DNA of 5,298 nucleotides from Clostridia bacterium (GTDB lineage: Bacteria; Bacillota; Peptococcia; DRI-13; DTU073): contig DUTO01000190.1 in NCBI GenBank assembly GCA_012842035.1, positions 1 through 5,298 of the forward strand, read 5' to 3'. The notes under the pieces are model-generated. The model worked only from the letters and a program-made list of their open reading frames with translations. It was not told the DNA's origin and did not search any database. The translations under genes were made by a program, and so were the position numbers. This document shows, one piece after another, positions 1-5,288 of the stretch (position 1 is its first letter; each line of letters opens with the position of its first letter).

Positions 1-473
1 GCTTTATGTACAGCATCCTCTTCTTTATTCTGAATCAATAAAGTAGGAATTTCACCAGCCAGACAAGCCGATAAAGCGATTAAACCTTGACTATATTCTT
101 GCAATAAAGACAAGTCCACACGTGGTTTATAATAAAAACCTTCTAACCAAGAAGCAGAAACAAGCTGGAGAAGATTCCGATAACCTTCTTGATTTTCCGC
201 TAAAAGCACTAAATGAGATGGGGAGTCATCTACACCCGCAACCTTATCAAAACGACTGCGTGGAGCTACATAAACTTCACAACCAACAATCGGATGAAGA
301 CCGGCCTTTTTAGCCTCTTTATAAAAATCAAGTACCCCGTACATCACCCCATGGTCAGTAATAGCTAAAGCATCCATCCCCAATGCTTTAGCTTGCTGCA
401 TCAACTCCTCAAGCTTACTGGCACCATCAAGGAGACTATAACATGTATGATTATGCAAATGAACAAAAGACAC
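1..473 (-). CDS. dnaE: DNA polymerase III subunit alpha (DnaE), N-terminal PHP domain, partial
   Basis: Catalytic subunit of a C-family replicative DNA polymerase. Only the first 157 codons are in the window; the gene runs off the left edge, so polymerase, HhH and OB domains are not visible. What is seen is a typical PHP domain: HLHNHT at residues 5-10 followed by YSLLDGA (12-18), AITDHG (37-42), and GCEVYVAPRSR (64-74), then the SHLVLLAENQEGYRNL block (86-101) that is standard in DnaE. The start is GTG at 471-473, chosen because a strong GAGGAGGA site sits 7 bases upstream and because the protein then begins right at the conserved histidine motif, as in other DnaE proteins. It starts 24 bases after the YtoI-type gene, so the two are probably co-transcribed. 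DnaE rather than PolC is favoured because PolC has a long N-terminal region before its PHP domain. Identity is near certain. Confidence 0.96.
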   Translation of the reverse strand, partial: MSFVHLHNHTCYSLLDGASKLEELMQQAKALGMDALAITDHGVMYGVLDFYKEAKKAGLHPIVGCEVYVAPRSRFDKVAGVDDSPSHLVLLAENQEGYRNLLQLVSASWLEGFYYKPRVDLSLLQEYSQGLIALSACLAGEIPTLLIQNKEEDAVHK

Positions 474-480
474 GCTTTCT

Positions 481-488
481 TCCTCCTC
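481..488 (-). promoter_or_regulatory. Ribosome binding site of dnaE
   Basis: The minus strand reads GAGGAGGA, 7 bases before the GTG at 471-473. This strong Shine-Dalgarno match decides the GTG start. It sits in the 24-base gap after the stop codon of the upstream gene. Confidence 0.85.
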
Positions 489-497
489 GAGCAAAAG

Positions 498-1820
498 TCA
501 TTTTTTAACGATTCGCGCACTAACTAAAGCTTTGGCCTTCAATTTCTCTTGACAATAGATACCTACATCAGCTAAACAAAACTTTTTCTCTAAATGAACA
601 ATTTGAGCATAAACCTCGGCCACATCCCCTACCGCAAAGGGATGAACGTGCTGTAAAGAAAGATTTTGCACCAGTGTATCTAAACGATACTGTTTACGAG
701 CCGCAATATACGCTGCTGTAGAAATTATGGTCACTAAAGTTCCCGGGCTTGCCGTGCCATCTTCATCAATCATAAATTCTGAAATTTCCCCGGTAAGCTT
801 AATCCCTTCCTTCCAATCTGTCAATTTAAAACCACTCATCACTAAATTATCGACAGTTTCCCCCACATGAGGTTGTTTCTGTGTTTGTTGAAAAGCAGCC
901 AAAATATCCTGACGACTAACTACACCTACTAATTTTTTCCCCTTCACAATAGGCACAAGTTCAAAACCTTCCCACACTAACACACGTGAAAGATGAGTTA
1001 ATAAAGTACGTGGTTCCACCATTAAAACATCCTTAGTCATCACGGAAAGAATACTGGCCTCTCGCTCCGCCCCGGCTACATCCACCGCCGTAACCATTCC
1101 TACCACCATCATATTTTTATCTAAAACCGGGAATCTGCTATGCCCCGTCTTTTCGGCCATTTTGTGCCAATCGTCCACCACTGCTTCCGACGGCAAATAA
1201 AAAACATCCCGAACCATAATATCGCCCACATAAATAAGTTCTTTTTCCTTTAACCGATCGTAAACAGCTCTATTTAACATAGAAACAGCTTCAAAAGTAT
1301 CATAAGAGCAAGAAATTACATTCAGTTTCTTTTTTTGTGCTTTCCGCATAATCTCTATCGGTACTTTTAAAGCTGCCGTAACTACTAAATGAGCACCAAC
1401 CTCTAAAGCTAATTTTTGTAATTCCGGTTGATTACCTACAAATAGCAAAGAATTCTTTACTAAAAACTTTTTTAAAATTTCAGGGCTATAGCTACCAATA
1501 ACAAAATTTGCCGGGGACAATCCTAAATTTCCCCGACTAGTCAAAACTTCCCCTTCTATTATTTTGGCCACTTCTCGTAAAGTAAGGTCTTCAATCCCCT
1601 TTTCCTCTTCAGATTCAATACGAATAGTCCCTACCTTAGGGATAGAACTAACCAGCCCTTGAGCCTCAGCCTCTTTAATGGCTCGATAAGCAGTACCCTC
1701 ACTAACATCCAGCTCCTTGGCAATCTGTCGCACGGAGATTTTCGCCCCTACCTCCAAAGCCTTAATATAGCGAATAATTAATTCATGTTTAGTTACGCCC
1801 TGTTCTGCAATAACGCCCAT
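498..1820 (-). CDS. ytoI: YtoI-type regulator: HTH, DRTGG, CBS pair and hotdog domains
   Basis: Multidomain protein of 440 residues, matching the length and domain order of Bacillus YtoI as I remember it. Domains in order: a winged-helix-like HTH (about 10-60, with ISVRQIAKELDVSEGTAYRAIKEAE at 28-52), a DRTGG domain (about 75-185, with FVIGS and LLFVGNQPE blocks), two CBS repeats (about 197-253 with HSRFPVLD at 227-234, and 258-312 with LVPIV and VGVVSRQDIL), and a hotdog thioesterase-like domain (about 325-440). CBS pairs usually bind adenine nucleotides and hotdog folds bind acyl-CoA, so a cytoplasmic ligand-sensing DNA-binding regulator is the likely role; the ligand and targets are unknown. 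Start is ATG with AAGGGGGTG 11 bases upstream, a slightly long spacing, but no other in-frame start fits. It has its own promoter and is followed after 24 bases by dnaE. No frameshift or missing domain was seen. Confidence 0.9.
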   Translation of the reverse strand: MGVIAEQGVTKHELIIRYIKALEVGAKISVRQIAKELDVSEGTAYRAIKEAEAQGLVSSIPKVGTIRIESEEEKGIEDLTLREVAKIIEGEVLTSRGNLGLSPANFVIGSYSPEILKKFLVKNSLLFVGNQPELQKLALEVGAHLVVTAALKVPIEIMRKAQKKKLNVISCSYDTFEAVSMLNRAVYDRLKEKELIYVGDIMVRDVFYLPSEAVVDDWHKMAEKTGHSRFPVLDKNMMVVGMVTAVDVAGAEREASILSVMTKDVLMVEPRTLLTHLSRVLVWEGFELVPIVKGKKLVGVVSRQDILAAFQQTQKQPHVGETVDNLVMSGFKLTDWKEGIKLTGEISEFMIDEDGTASPGTLVTIISTAAYIAARKQYRLDTLVQNLSLQHVHPFAVGDVAEVYAQIVHLEKKFCLADVGIYCQEKLKAKALVSARIVKK

Positions 1821-1863
1821 GATACTATCTACACCCCCTTTTACCCAAGAAACATCTTCCTTA

Positions 1864-1892
1864 AGTATAACAGATTAACGAATCTGTTACAA
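1864..1892 (-). promoter_or_regulatory. Promoter of the ytoI-dnaE unit with an embedded palindromic operator
   Basis: On the minus strand, TTGTAA (1887-1892, 4/6 to the -35 consensus) and TATACT (1864-1869, 5/6 to the -10 consensus) are exactly 17 bases apart. A perfect inverted repeat with 9-bp arms, TAACAGATT and AATCTGTTA around a 4-base centre (1868-1889), fills the spacer and runs into both hexamers. Transcription would start near 1857, giving a leader of about 37 bases. A protein bound to the palindrome would block RNA polymerase directly. The HTH protein encoded just downstream is the obvious candidate, which is inference. Confidence 0.72.
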
Positions 1893-1916
1893 TATTTTTG
1901 CCTTAAAAAAAGAGTG

Positions 1917-1936
1917 TATTAGTACAGTACCCAATA
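1917..1936. repeat. Imperfect inverted repeat after the spore protein gene, possible weak terminator or operator
   Basis: The plus strand has TATTAGTAC, one base, then GTACCCAATA; the arms pair except for one extra base and a G-T pair. On the minus strand it is followed by CACTC and then seven T residues (1905-1911), so it could be a weak intrinsic terminator of the cluster ending at 1950. The 5-base gap before the T run and the AT-rich stem make that uncertain. It could instead be a second regulatory site, since it lies 24 bases upstream of the ytoI -35 hexamer. Confidence 0.35.
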
Positions 1937-1949
1937 AGCCCTTCCGGTT

Positions 1950-2150
1950 CTATTTTTTTAATCTCTGCCGCAACAGTCCTCCTATTCGCCCTGATTCTTC
2001 AGCTGTCAATTCACCCCACCCATCTTGTTGAATTTTCTCCCATAAACCTAATTCTTGCGCAATTTCTATCTTCAACAAATTCTGCCTGATGTCCTTTTTC
2101 TTTTCCCGTGTAATTATACTCACCTCACAATTTTTATATGATTTTTTCAT
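1950..2150 (-). CDS. Small acid-soluble spore protein, alpha/beta type
   Basis: Short basic protein, 66 residues from the ATG or 54 from an internal site. Alpha/beta-type SASPs coat and protect DNA in the dormant spore and are cut by the GPR protease at germination. The match is the EIAQELG block at 29-35, resembling the GPR cleavage region, then GWGELTAEESGRIGG (44-58) and a basic C-terminus, close to the SspF-like and Peptococcaceae SASP variants. The first ATG (2148-2150) overlaps the end of the FAD oxidoreductase gene by 17 bases, has no clear ribosome binding site, and adds a cysteine (C8), which is unusual for SASPs. A strong GAGGTGAG lies inside the frame at codons 9-11, six bases before an ATT codon (13). 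The true start may therefore be non-canonical. The family call is good; the start is doubtful. Confidence 0.78.
   Translation of the reverse strand: MKKSYKNCEVSIITREKKKDIRQNLLKIEIAQELGLWEKIQQDGWGELTAEESGRIGGLLRQRLKK
2119..2126 (-). promoter_or_regulatory. Internal Shine-Dalgarno sequence in the spore protein gene
   Basis: The minus strand reads GAGGTGAG within codons 9-11 of the 66-codon frame. The next in-frame codons are ATA (2115-2117) and ATT (2112-2114); the ATT is 6 bases after GAGGTG. No ATG, GTG or TTG lies at a proper distance downstream. Either translation starts at a rare ATT/ATA codon, or the match is coincidental and the ATG at 2148-2150 is used by coupling to the upstream gene. 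Confidence 0.5.
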
Positions 2151-3414
2151 TAAAAATATCCGTTAAACCCATTCTTTCTACCCGTTTTTCTATCGCTTCA
2201 ACATCTATCGTATATAGCCCTTGAACAATCATCCGCTGAAAATATTGTCCCCCGGAAAAAGTATAACGATTCTTTAAACCTTCCGGTGTTTTAATCCTTT
2301 CATTGGCAAAAGCAATTAAATCGCCCAGTACTAAACCGCGTGGCAATTCTAAAAGAGGCATACCCAAATAAAGACGCACACTATTATGACCGGCTAGACT
2401 CCCTGTAGTTATGGCTTCAGTATGACCGACAAAAAGCCCCGCTTTTTCCCCCGCACAAAGCAAATTCTGTAGCCCTTCAACTTTTAAAGCATTATTCCGC
2501 GGCGCCATTGATAAATAACGAATAGAATTCCCCTTTCCTCCGGAATAAGGGTCATCATAACGAGCAAATTCAAAACCCGAAATTTTCCTTAATTTTTCCA
2601 ACGGATAATATGAAGACATTAACTTGACATATCCCGTATCAAGCAGGATTAGGTTTTCCGCAAACTCTCTTAAAGCATACTGCTGACATACTTTATAATC
2701 TAATTTTCCCACATTAATATCTTCGGCAGGAAGCGGAATAATCACTACTCCCTCCCGATCCAGTTTTTCCATAATTTCTTTACTTAAAGAATGCTTAGCC
2801 AATTTACAAGAACCACTATAAGCGCCATAAGATTCATCACCTCGCTGCCCTAAAAGGTCTTCCACCCCCGCTCGCTGACTAATACTAATGCGCGGACCAT
2901 AAGAAGGACAACGCAAAATACACATGGCACAACCATTACCATAACGAAGACAATTACCCATCGGTCCTGTCGACCCTGTCGCTTCAATAAAAACATCGCC
3001 CTCTACGGTGCTACCATCTGCTAAAACAATACTTTTCAAGGAAGCACCTTCTTTTTTTACATCTACGGCTCTTGTCTCCAGTTTAATTGTAATCTCCATT
3101 CCCGCTAACTTTTTCCGTACTAAGGGTTCTACCTTCGTCACATCATATAAAAAGGCATGTTTATGTCGTGGGAAATTAACATTTTTATGTCTGGTTGCCC
3201 AATCCGTTATGGCTAATAATTCTCCGGCACCAAGGGCTATTATTTCTTCAGCCGCTGTAAAACGCCCATTATTACGCATAATTCCCCCCACATTACCTAG
3301 CCCCAATAATAAATCAGTTTTTTCCAAAACAACGACCTCTGCCCCAGCTTTCCTAGCTGTAACAGCAGCCGCACATCCTGCCCAACCACCACCAATAACC
3401 ACAACTTTAGCCAC
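2134..3414 (-). CDS. MnmG/TrmFO-like FAD-dependent oxidoreductase with a CxxCxxxC motif
   Basis: Flavoprotein of 426 residues from the chosen start. The N-terminus has a Rossmann FAD-binding motif: VVVIGGGWAG (4-13) and VVVLEK with the acidic residue E31. EATGSTG (144-150) is the second dinucleotide-binding block, and NLLCAGEKAG...TGSLAGHNS (317-345) resembles the C-terminal FAD motif of MnmG and TrmFO. It is too short and divergent to be either enzyme. A conserved-looking GNGCAMCILRCPSYGPR (159-175) carries C162, C165 and C169, possibly redox-active or metal-binding. The GTG start at 3412-3414 is preceded by AGGGAGGT at 7 bases and places the Rossmann strand at the N-terminus; longer upstream starts would only overlap the previous gene. 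It starts 5 bases after the PyrK-like gene and very likely works with it. The substrate is unknown; no membrane segment or signal peptide is seen. Confidence 0.85.
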   Translation of the reverse strand: MAKVVVIGGGWAGCAAAVTARKAGAEVVVLEKTDLLLGLGNVGGIMRNNGRFTAAEEIIALGAGELLAITDWATRHKNVNFPRHKHAFLYDVTKVEPLVRKKLAGMEITIKLETRAVDVKKEGASLKSIVLADGSTVEGDVFIEATGSTGPMGNCLRYGNGCAMCILRCPSYGPRISISQRAGVEDLLGQRGDESYGAYSGSCKLAKHSLSKEIMEKLDREGVVIIPLPAEDINVGKLDYKVCQQYALREFAENLILLDTGYVKLMSSYYPLEKLRKISGFEFARYDDPYSGGKGNSIRYLSMAPRNNALKVEGLQNLLCAGEKAGLFVGHTEAITTGSLAGHNSVRLYLGMPLLELPRGLVLGDLIAFANERIKTPEGLKNRYTFSGGQYFQRMIVQGLYTIDVEAIEKRVERMGLTDIFNEKII

Positions 3415-3419
3415 TTCCT

Positions 3420-4403
3420 TTACCTCCCTCCATATATACTTAATGGTTCTAACTGTGTTTTGCATCTTTTTACTCTACTGCCATCAGCCAATCTGGTTTG
3501 ACAACTGCCACACACACCTTCCCCACAGCACAATTGAGCATTATTAGAACAAACAAAATATACCTTACGTTCTACCTCTTGCAACAAACAACTAATTCCT
3601 TGATGCAACAGTTCAGAACCTCCACCGTAAATTAAGCCAAATCCCCTCTGCAGAAAACTTTCTCTGAGATAAATTAACGTTTCTTCTGTTATTGTAAAAT
3701 CCTCTCTCTTTAATAATTCTTTTTCACGAACCTGACAGCCCATTTTTCGGAATAAATCTCCGGTAAAATCCACCTCGATTCTACCTCGATCTAAAAGCAC
3801 CTCTACTTCATTTCCTCCCTGTAAAAGCTTTCTGGCCACCGGTAAAGCCGGAGCCTGCCCAATACCCCTTACCACCAATAAAGCCTTCCCTTTTTGAAAA
3901 CTCTTCAAATATTTCAAGCCTAGAATTCCGTTCCAATAAGGGCCACGCAATAAAACCTCTTTCTGCCCTTCTTGCTGTAATAAATATTTTGTTTTAATCC
4001 CACGTTTTTGTACAGCAATCTCAATAATTCCCGCCCTTTCATCTGCACTCATAATGGACATAGGCAAATCAAAAAAAGTCGGATAAGCAGGCGCTCTTAA
4101 AAAAACATAAGCGCCGGGCTGATTAAGTTCGCGAGCTAAAGTTCTCTTAACCTGAATTTTCAACAAAGTAACTAGAGGAGCTATCTCTTTCTGTTCTAAA
4201 ATTCTACAAGCATGTACCGGTCTTCTTTCTTTACTCTGCACATTATTCCAAATATATTCTTGATAAATACAAACCCCACGCCAATTTATGCAATCACAAA
4301 AAACCTTGCCTTGTAATTGGGAGCACATAATACACTCTCCCGTTTCCGCTAAATAGCAAGGACAATATTCCGTACCGGCATCAATACAATTAGTAATTCC
4401 CAT
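3420..4403 (-). CDS. PyrK-like FAD/[2Fe-2S] electron-transfer protein with a cysteine-rich N-terminus
   Basis: Cytoplasmic ferredoxin-reductase-like protein, 327 residues, of the dihydroorotate dehydrogenase electron-transfer (PyrK) type. In order: a cysteine-rich N-terminal segment (C6, C14, C16, C24, C27, C36, C38, C45), a flavin-binding barrel (about 62-160, with LPMSI at 113-117 where PyrK has RPISI, and RGPYWNGI at 153-160), an NAD(P)-binding domain (VRGIGQAPALPVA at 178-190, LIYGGGSEL at 257-265), and a C-terminal [2Fe-2S] motif C293-x4-C298-x2-C301-x12-C314. PyrK proteins are nearer 250-260 residues; the N-terminal segment explains the excess. ATG at 4401-4403 is preferred, with AAGGGGTG 9 bases upstream; a GTG at 4413-4415 with AAAGGGG is an alternative adding four residues. 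No PyrD is adjacent; the partner is probably the following FAD oxidoreductase, so a role in pyrimidine synthesis is unlikely. Confidence 0.86.
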   Translation of the reverse strand: MGITNCIDAGTEYCPCYLAETGECIMCSQLQGKVFCDCINWRGVCIYQEYIWNNVQSKERRPVHACRILEQKEIAPLVTLLKIQVKRTLARELNQPGAYVFLRAPAYPTFFDLPMSIMSADERAGIIEIAVQKRGIKTKYLLQQEGQKEVLLRGPYWNGILGLKYLKSFQKGKALLVVRGIGQAPALPVARKLLQGGNEVEVLLDRGRIEVDFTGDLFRKMGCQVREKELLKREDFTITEETLIYLRESFLQRGFGLIYGGGSELLHQGISCLLQEVERKVYFVCSNNAQLCCGEGVCGSCQTRLADGSRVKRCKTQLEPLSIYGGR

Positions 4404-4431
4404 TTTCTCTAACACCCCTTTTCCCCTTTAT

Positions 4432-4460
4432 TAGAGTATTAAAAAGGTAAGCAAAGGGTG
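4432..4460 (-). promoter_or_regulatory. Speculative promoter of the redox/spore protein cluster (sigma-K-like)
   Basis: A terminator at 4472-4496 separates this cluster from the upstream gene, so a promoter is expected between about 4404 and 4471. No good sigma-A pair is seen there: TTGCTT and TAATAA are only 15 bases apart and poor. The minus strand does have CACC (4457-4460), 16 bases, then AATACTCTA (4432-4440), which differs by one base from the sigma-K -10 pattern CATAnnnTA. These patterns are short and chance matches are common. Confidence 0.25.
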
Positions 4461-4471
4461 CATTTTTCCAT

Positions 4472-4496
4472 AAAAAAAAGAGCCTGCTGGCTCCTT
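4472..4496 (-). terminator. Rho-independent terminator of the 182-residue protein gene
   Basis: On the minus strand GGAGCC, loop AGCA, GGCTC, then eight T residues. The core GAGCC/GGCTC stem is perfect and extends through one G-T pair and A-T pairs to 8 bp. It lies 17 bases beyond the stop codon at 4514-4516 and should insulate the downstream cluster. Confidence 0.88.
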
Positions 4497-4513
4497 TCTT
4501 TACATTAAATTGG

Positions 4514-5062
4514 CTAACTCTCTTCAAATAAATCAGGATAACAATAGAGAGTCTGTTTATCAGTAGGCACATCTTTAAATTCAGCTAATATTTTGGAGTA
4601 TTTAAAAGCAAAATTAAAGAATAAATGAATTTCAGGTTTGCTTCTGTCTATAGAACGCAAAACTACTTTATCCGGATAAAAAAGATACTGATAGTCCTGG
4701 TCACGCCAGCAAAGCTGCATATTACCAATTACTAAACAGACATTACCCCATTCTTTAATCGAAAAATCATTAATACTTCCTCGCCCTAACTCTAACTGTT
4801 GACCTATACTAAACCCTACCGTATGGTCAGATTTACCCATAAATGTAGTAAAATGCTCCAGAATAAAACGACAAGGCAAACTTACTTCTTCTACTAGTCT
4901 TCTTTCTGTCGTTAGTTTTTCTTCAAAAGCCTTTAATCTGCGTACCGCAGGATAATTCTCCTCCTCTAGCAGATTATACTTTTTCTTACATTGCCAAAGA
5001 CTTTGCGTTACTTCTTCTAAAGCTGCCAAATACCTGCCATCACGCTCCTGCCGTTTCTCCAT
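4514..5062 (-). CDS. Hypothetical protein with an N-terminal coiled coil
   Basis: I do not recognise this 182-residue protein. The first 60 residues are highly charged and heptad-like (EERDxR...LEEVTQSLWQCKKKYNLLEEE type composition), suggesting an alpha-helical coiled coil. Residues about 80-160 look beta-rich, with alternating hydrophobic stretches (VGFSIGQQLELG, VCLVIGNMQLCW, YQYLFYPDKVVLRSI, IHLFFNFAFKY). There is no signal peptide, membrane segment or clear catalytic motif; cysteines at 25, 64, 109, 118 and 174 do not form a pattern. The ATG start is well supported by GAGGAGGG a few bases upstream. The gene is a single unit with its own promoter and terminator, divergent from tRNA-Pro, so its context gives no functional hint. 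It is real by ribosome binding site, length and signals, but no role can be assigned. Confidence 0.8.
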   Translation of the reverse strand: MEKRQERDGRYLAALEEVTQSLWQCKKKYNLLEEENYPAVRRLKAFEEKLTTERRLVEEVSLPCRFILEHFTTFMGKSDHTVGFSIGQQLELGRGSINDFSIKEWGNVCLVIGNMQLCWRDQDYQYLFYPDKVVLRSIDRSKPEIHLFFNFAFKYSKILAEFKDVPTDKQTLYCYPDLFEES

Positions 5063-5102
5063 TTTTCTCCCTCCTCAGCAAAACAACTCATCCGTTATGT
5101 TC

Positions 5103-5132
5103 ATTATACACTAGCCAGCATAGATTTTTCCA
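5103..5132 (-). promoter_or_regulatory. Probable promoter of the hypothetical protein gene
   Basis: The minus strand has a perfect TATAAT (5103-5108) 40 bases before the ATG. The best -35 is TGGAAA (5127-5132, 4/6) at 18 bases. The -10 is convincing and the -35 weak. It is divergent from, and close to, the tRNA promoter. Confidence 0.6.
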
Positions 5133-5147
5133 GATTAAACATCTTCA

Positions 5148-5176
5148 TTGACTTCTCGCCCTAAAATTCATATAAT
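5148..5176 (+). promoter_or_regulatory. Strong sigma-A-type promoter of tRNA-Pro
   Basis: TTGACT (5148-5153, 5/6) and a perfect TATAAT (5171-5176) are 17 bases apart, the ideal spacing. Transcription would begin near 5183, about 30 bases before the mature tRNA, leaving a short 5' leader for RNase P. Confidence 0.85.
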
Positions 5177-5211
5177 ATAAACATAACTAAACGATCAGCT
5201 TACTTTTAAAT

Positions 5212-5288
5212 CGGGATGTGGCGCAGTTTGGTAGCGCGTCTGCTTCGGGAGTAGAAGGTCGCAGGTTCAAATCCTGTCATCCCGACCA
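5212..5288 (+). tRNA. tRNA-Pro, anticodon CGG
   Basis: A full cloverleaf folds by eye. The acceptor arms CGGGATG and CATCCCG pair perfectly; the D stem is GCGC/GCGC with loop AGTTTGGTA; the anticodon stem TCTGC/GTAGA carries loop TTCGGGA; the T arm GCAGG/CCTGT encloses TTCAAAT. The anticodon CGG (5246-5248) reads the proline codon CCG. The CCA end is encoded at 5286-5288. The C1-G72 pair and G37 fit bacterial tRNA-Pro. The window ends 10 bases later, so any following tRNA or terminator is not visible. Confidence 0.97.

Noticed and set aside
122..313. Open frame of 63 codons on the plus strand.
   Set aside because: Antisense to the conserved PHP domain of dnaE; no family resemblance.
2134..3414. 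Calling this gene mnmG (gidA) or trmFO.
   Set aside because: Only the general FAD-binding layout is shared; the length, the CxxCxxxC motif and the PyrK-like neighbour do not fit either tRNA-modifying enzyme.
3415..3465. Longer N-terminus (17 extra residues) for the FAD oxidoreductase.
   Set aside because: It would overlap the PyrK-like gene and place residues before the Rossmann strand; the GTG at 3412-3414 has an excellent ribosome binding site at 7 bases.
3008..3547. Open frame of 179 codons on the plus strand.
   Set aside because: It lies opposite the FAD oxidoreductase and the end of the PyrK-like gene, both with strong family motifs; its low-complexity Pro/Thr/Ser-rich translation is typical of an antisense shadow, and no ribosome binding site is evident.
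3420..4403. Calling this gene pyrK of pyrimidine synthesis.
   Set aside because: No pyrD or other pyr gene is adjacent, the protein has an extra cysteine-rich segment, and the co-transcribed partner is an unrelated flavoprotein.
4390..4572. Open frame of 60 codons on the minus strand.
   Set aside because: It runs from inside the hypothetical gene through the terminator hairpin and its T-run into the PyrK-like gene; a real gene would not read across that terminator, and its sequence is uninformative.
5212..5288. tRNA gene as an integration site for a mobile element.
   Set aside because: No integrase, no direct repeat of the tRNA 3' end and no mobile-element gene is visible; the window ends 10 bases past the tRNA.
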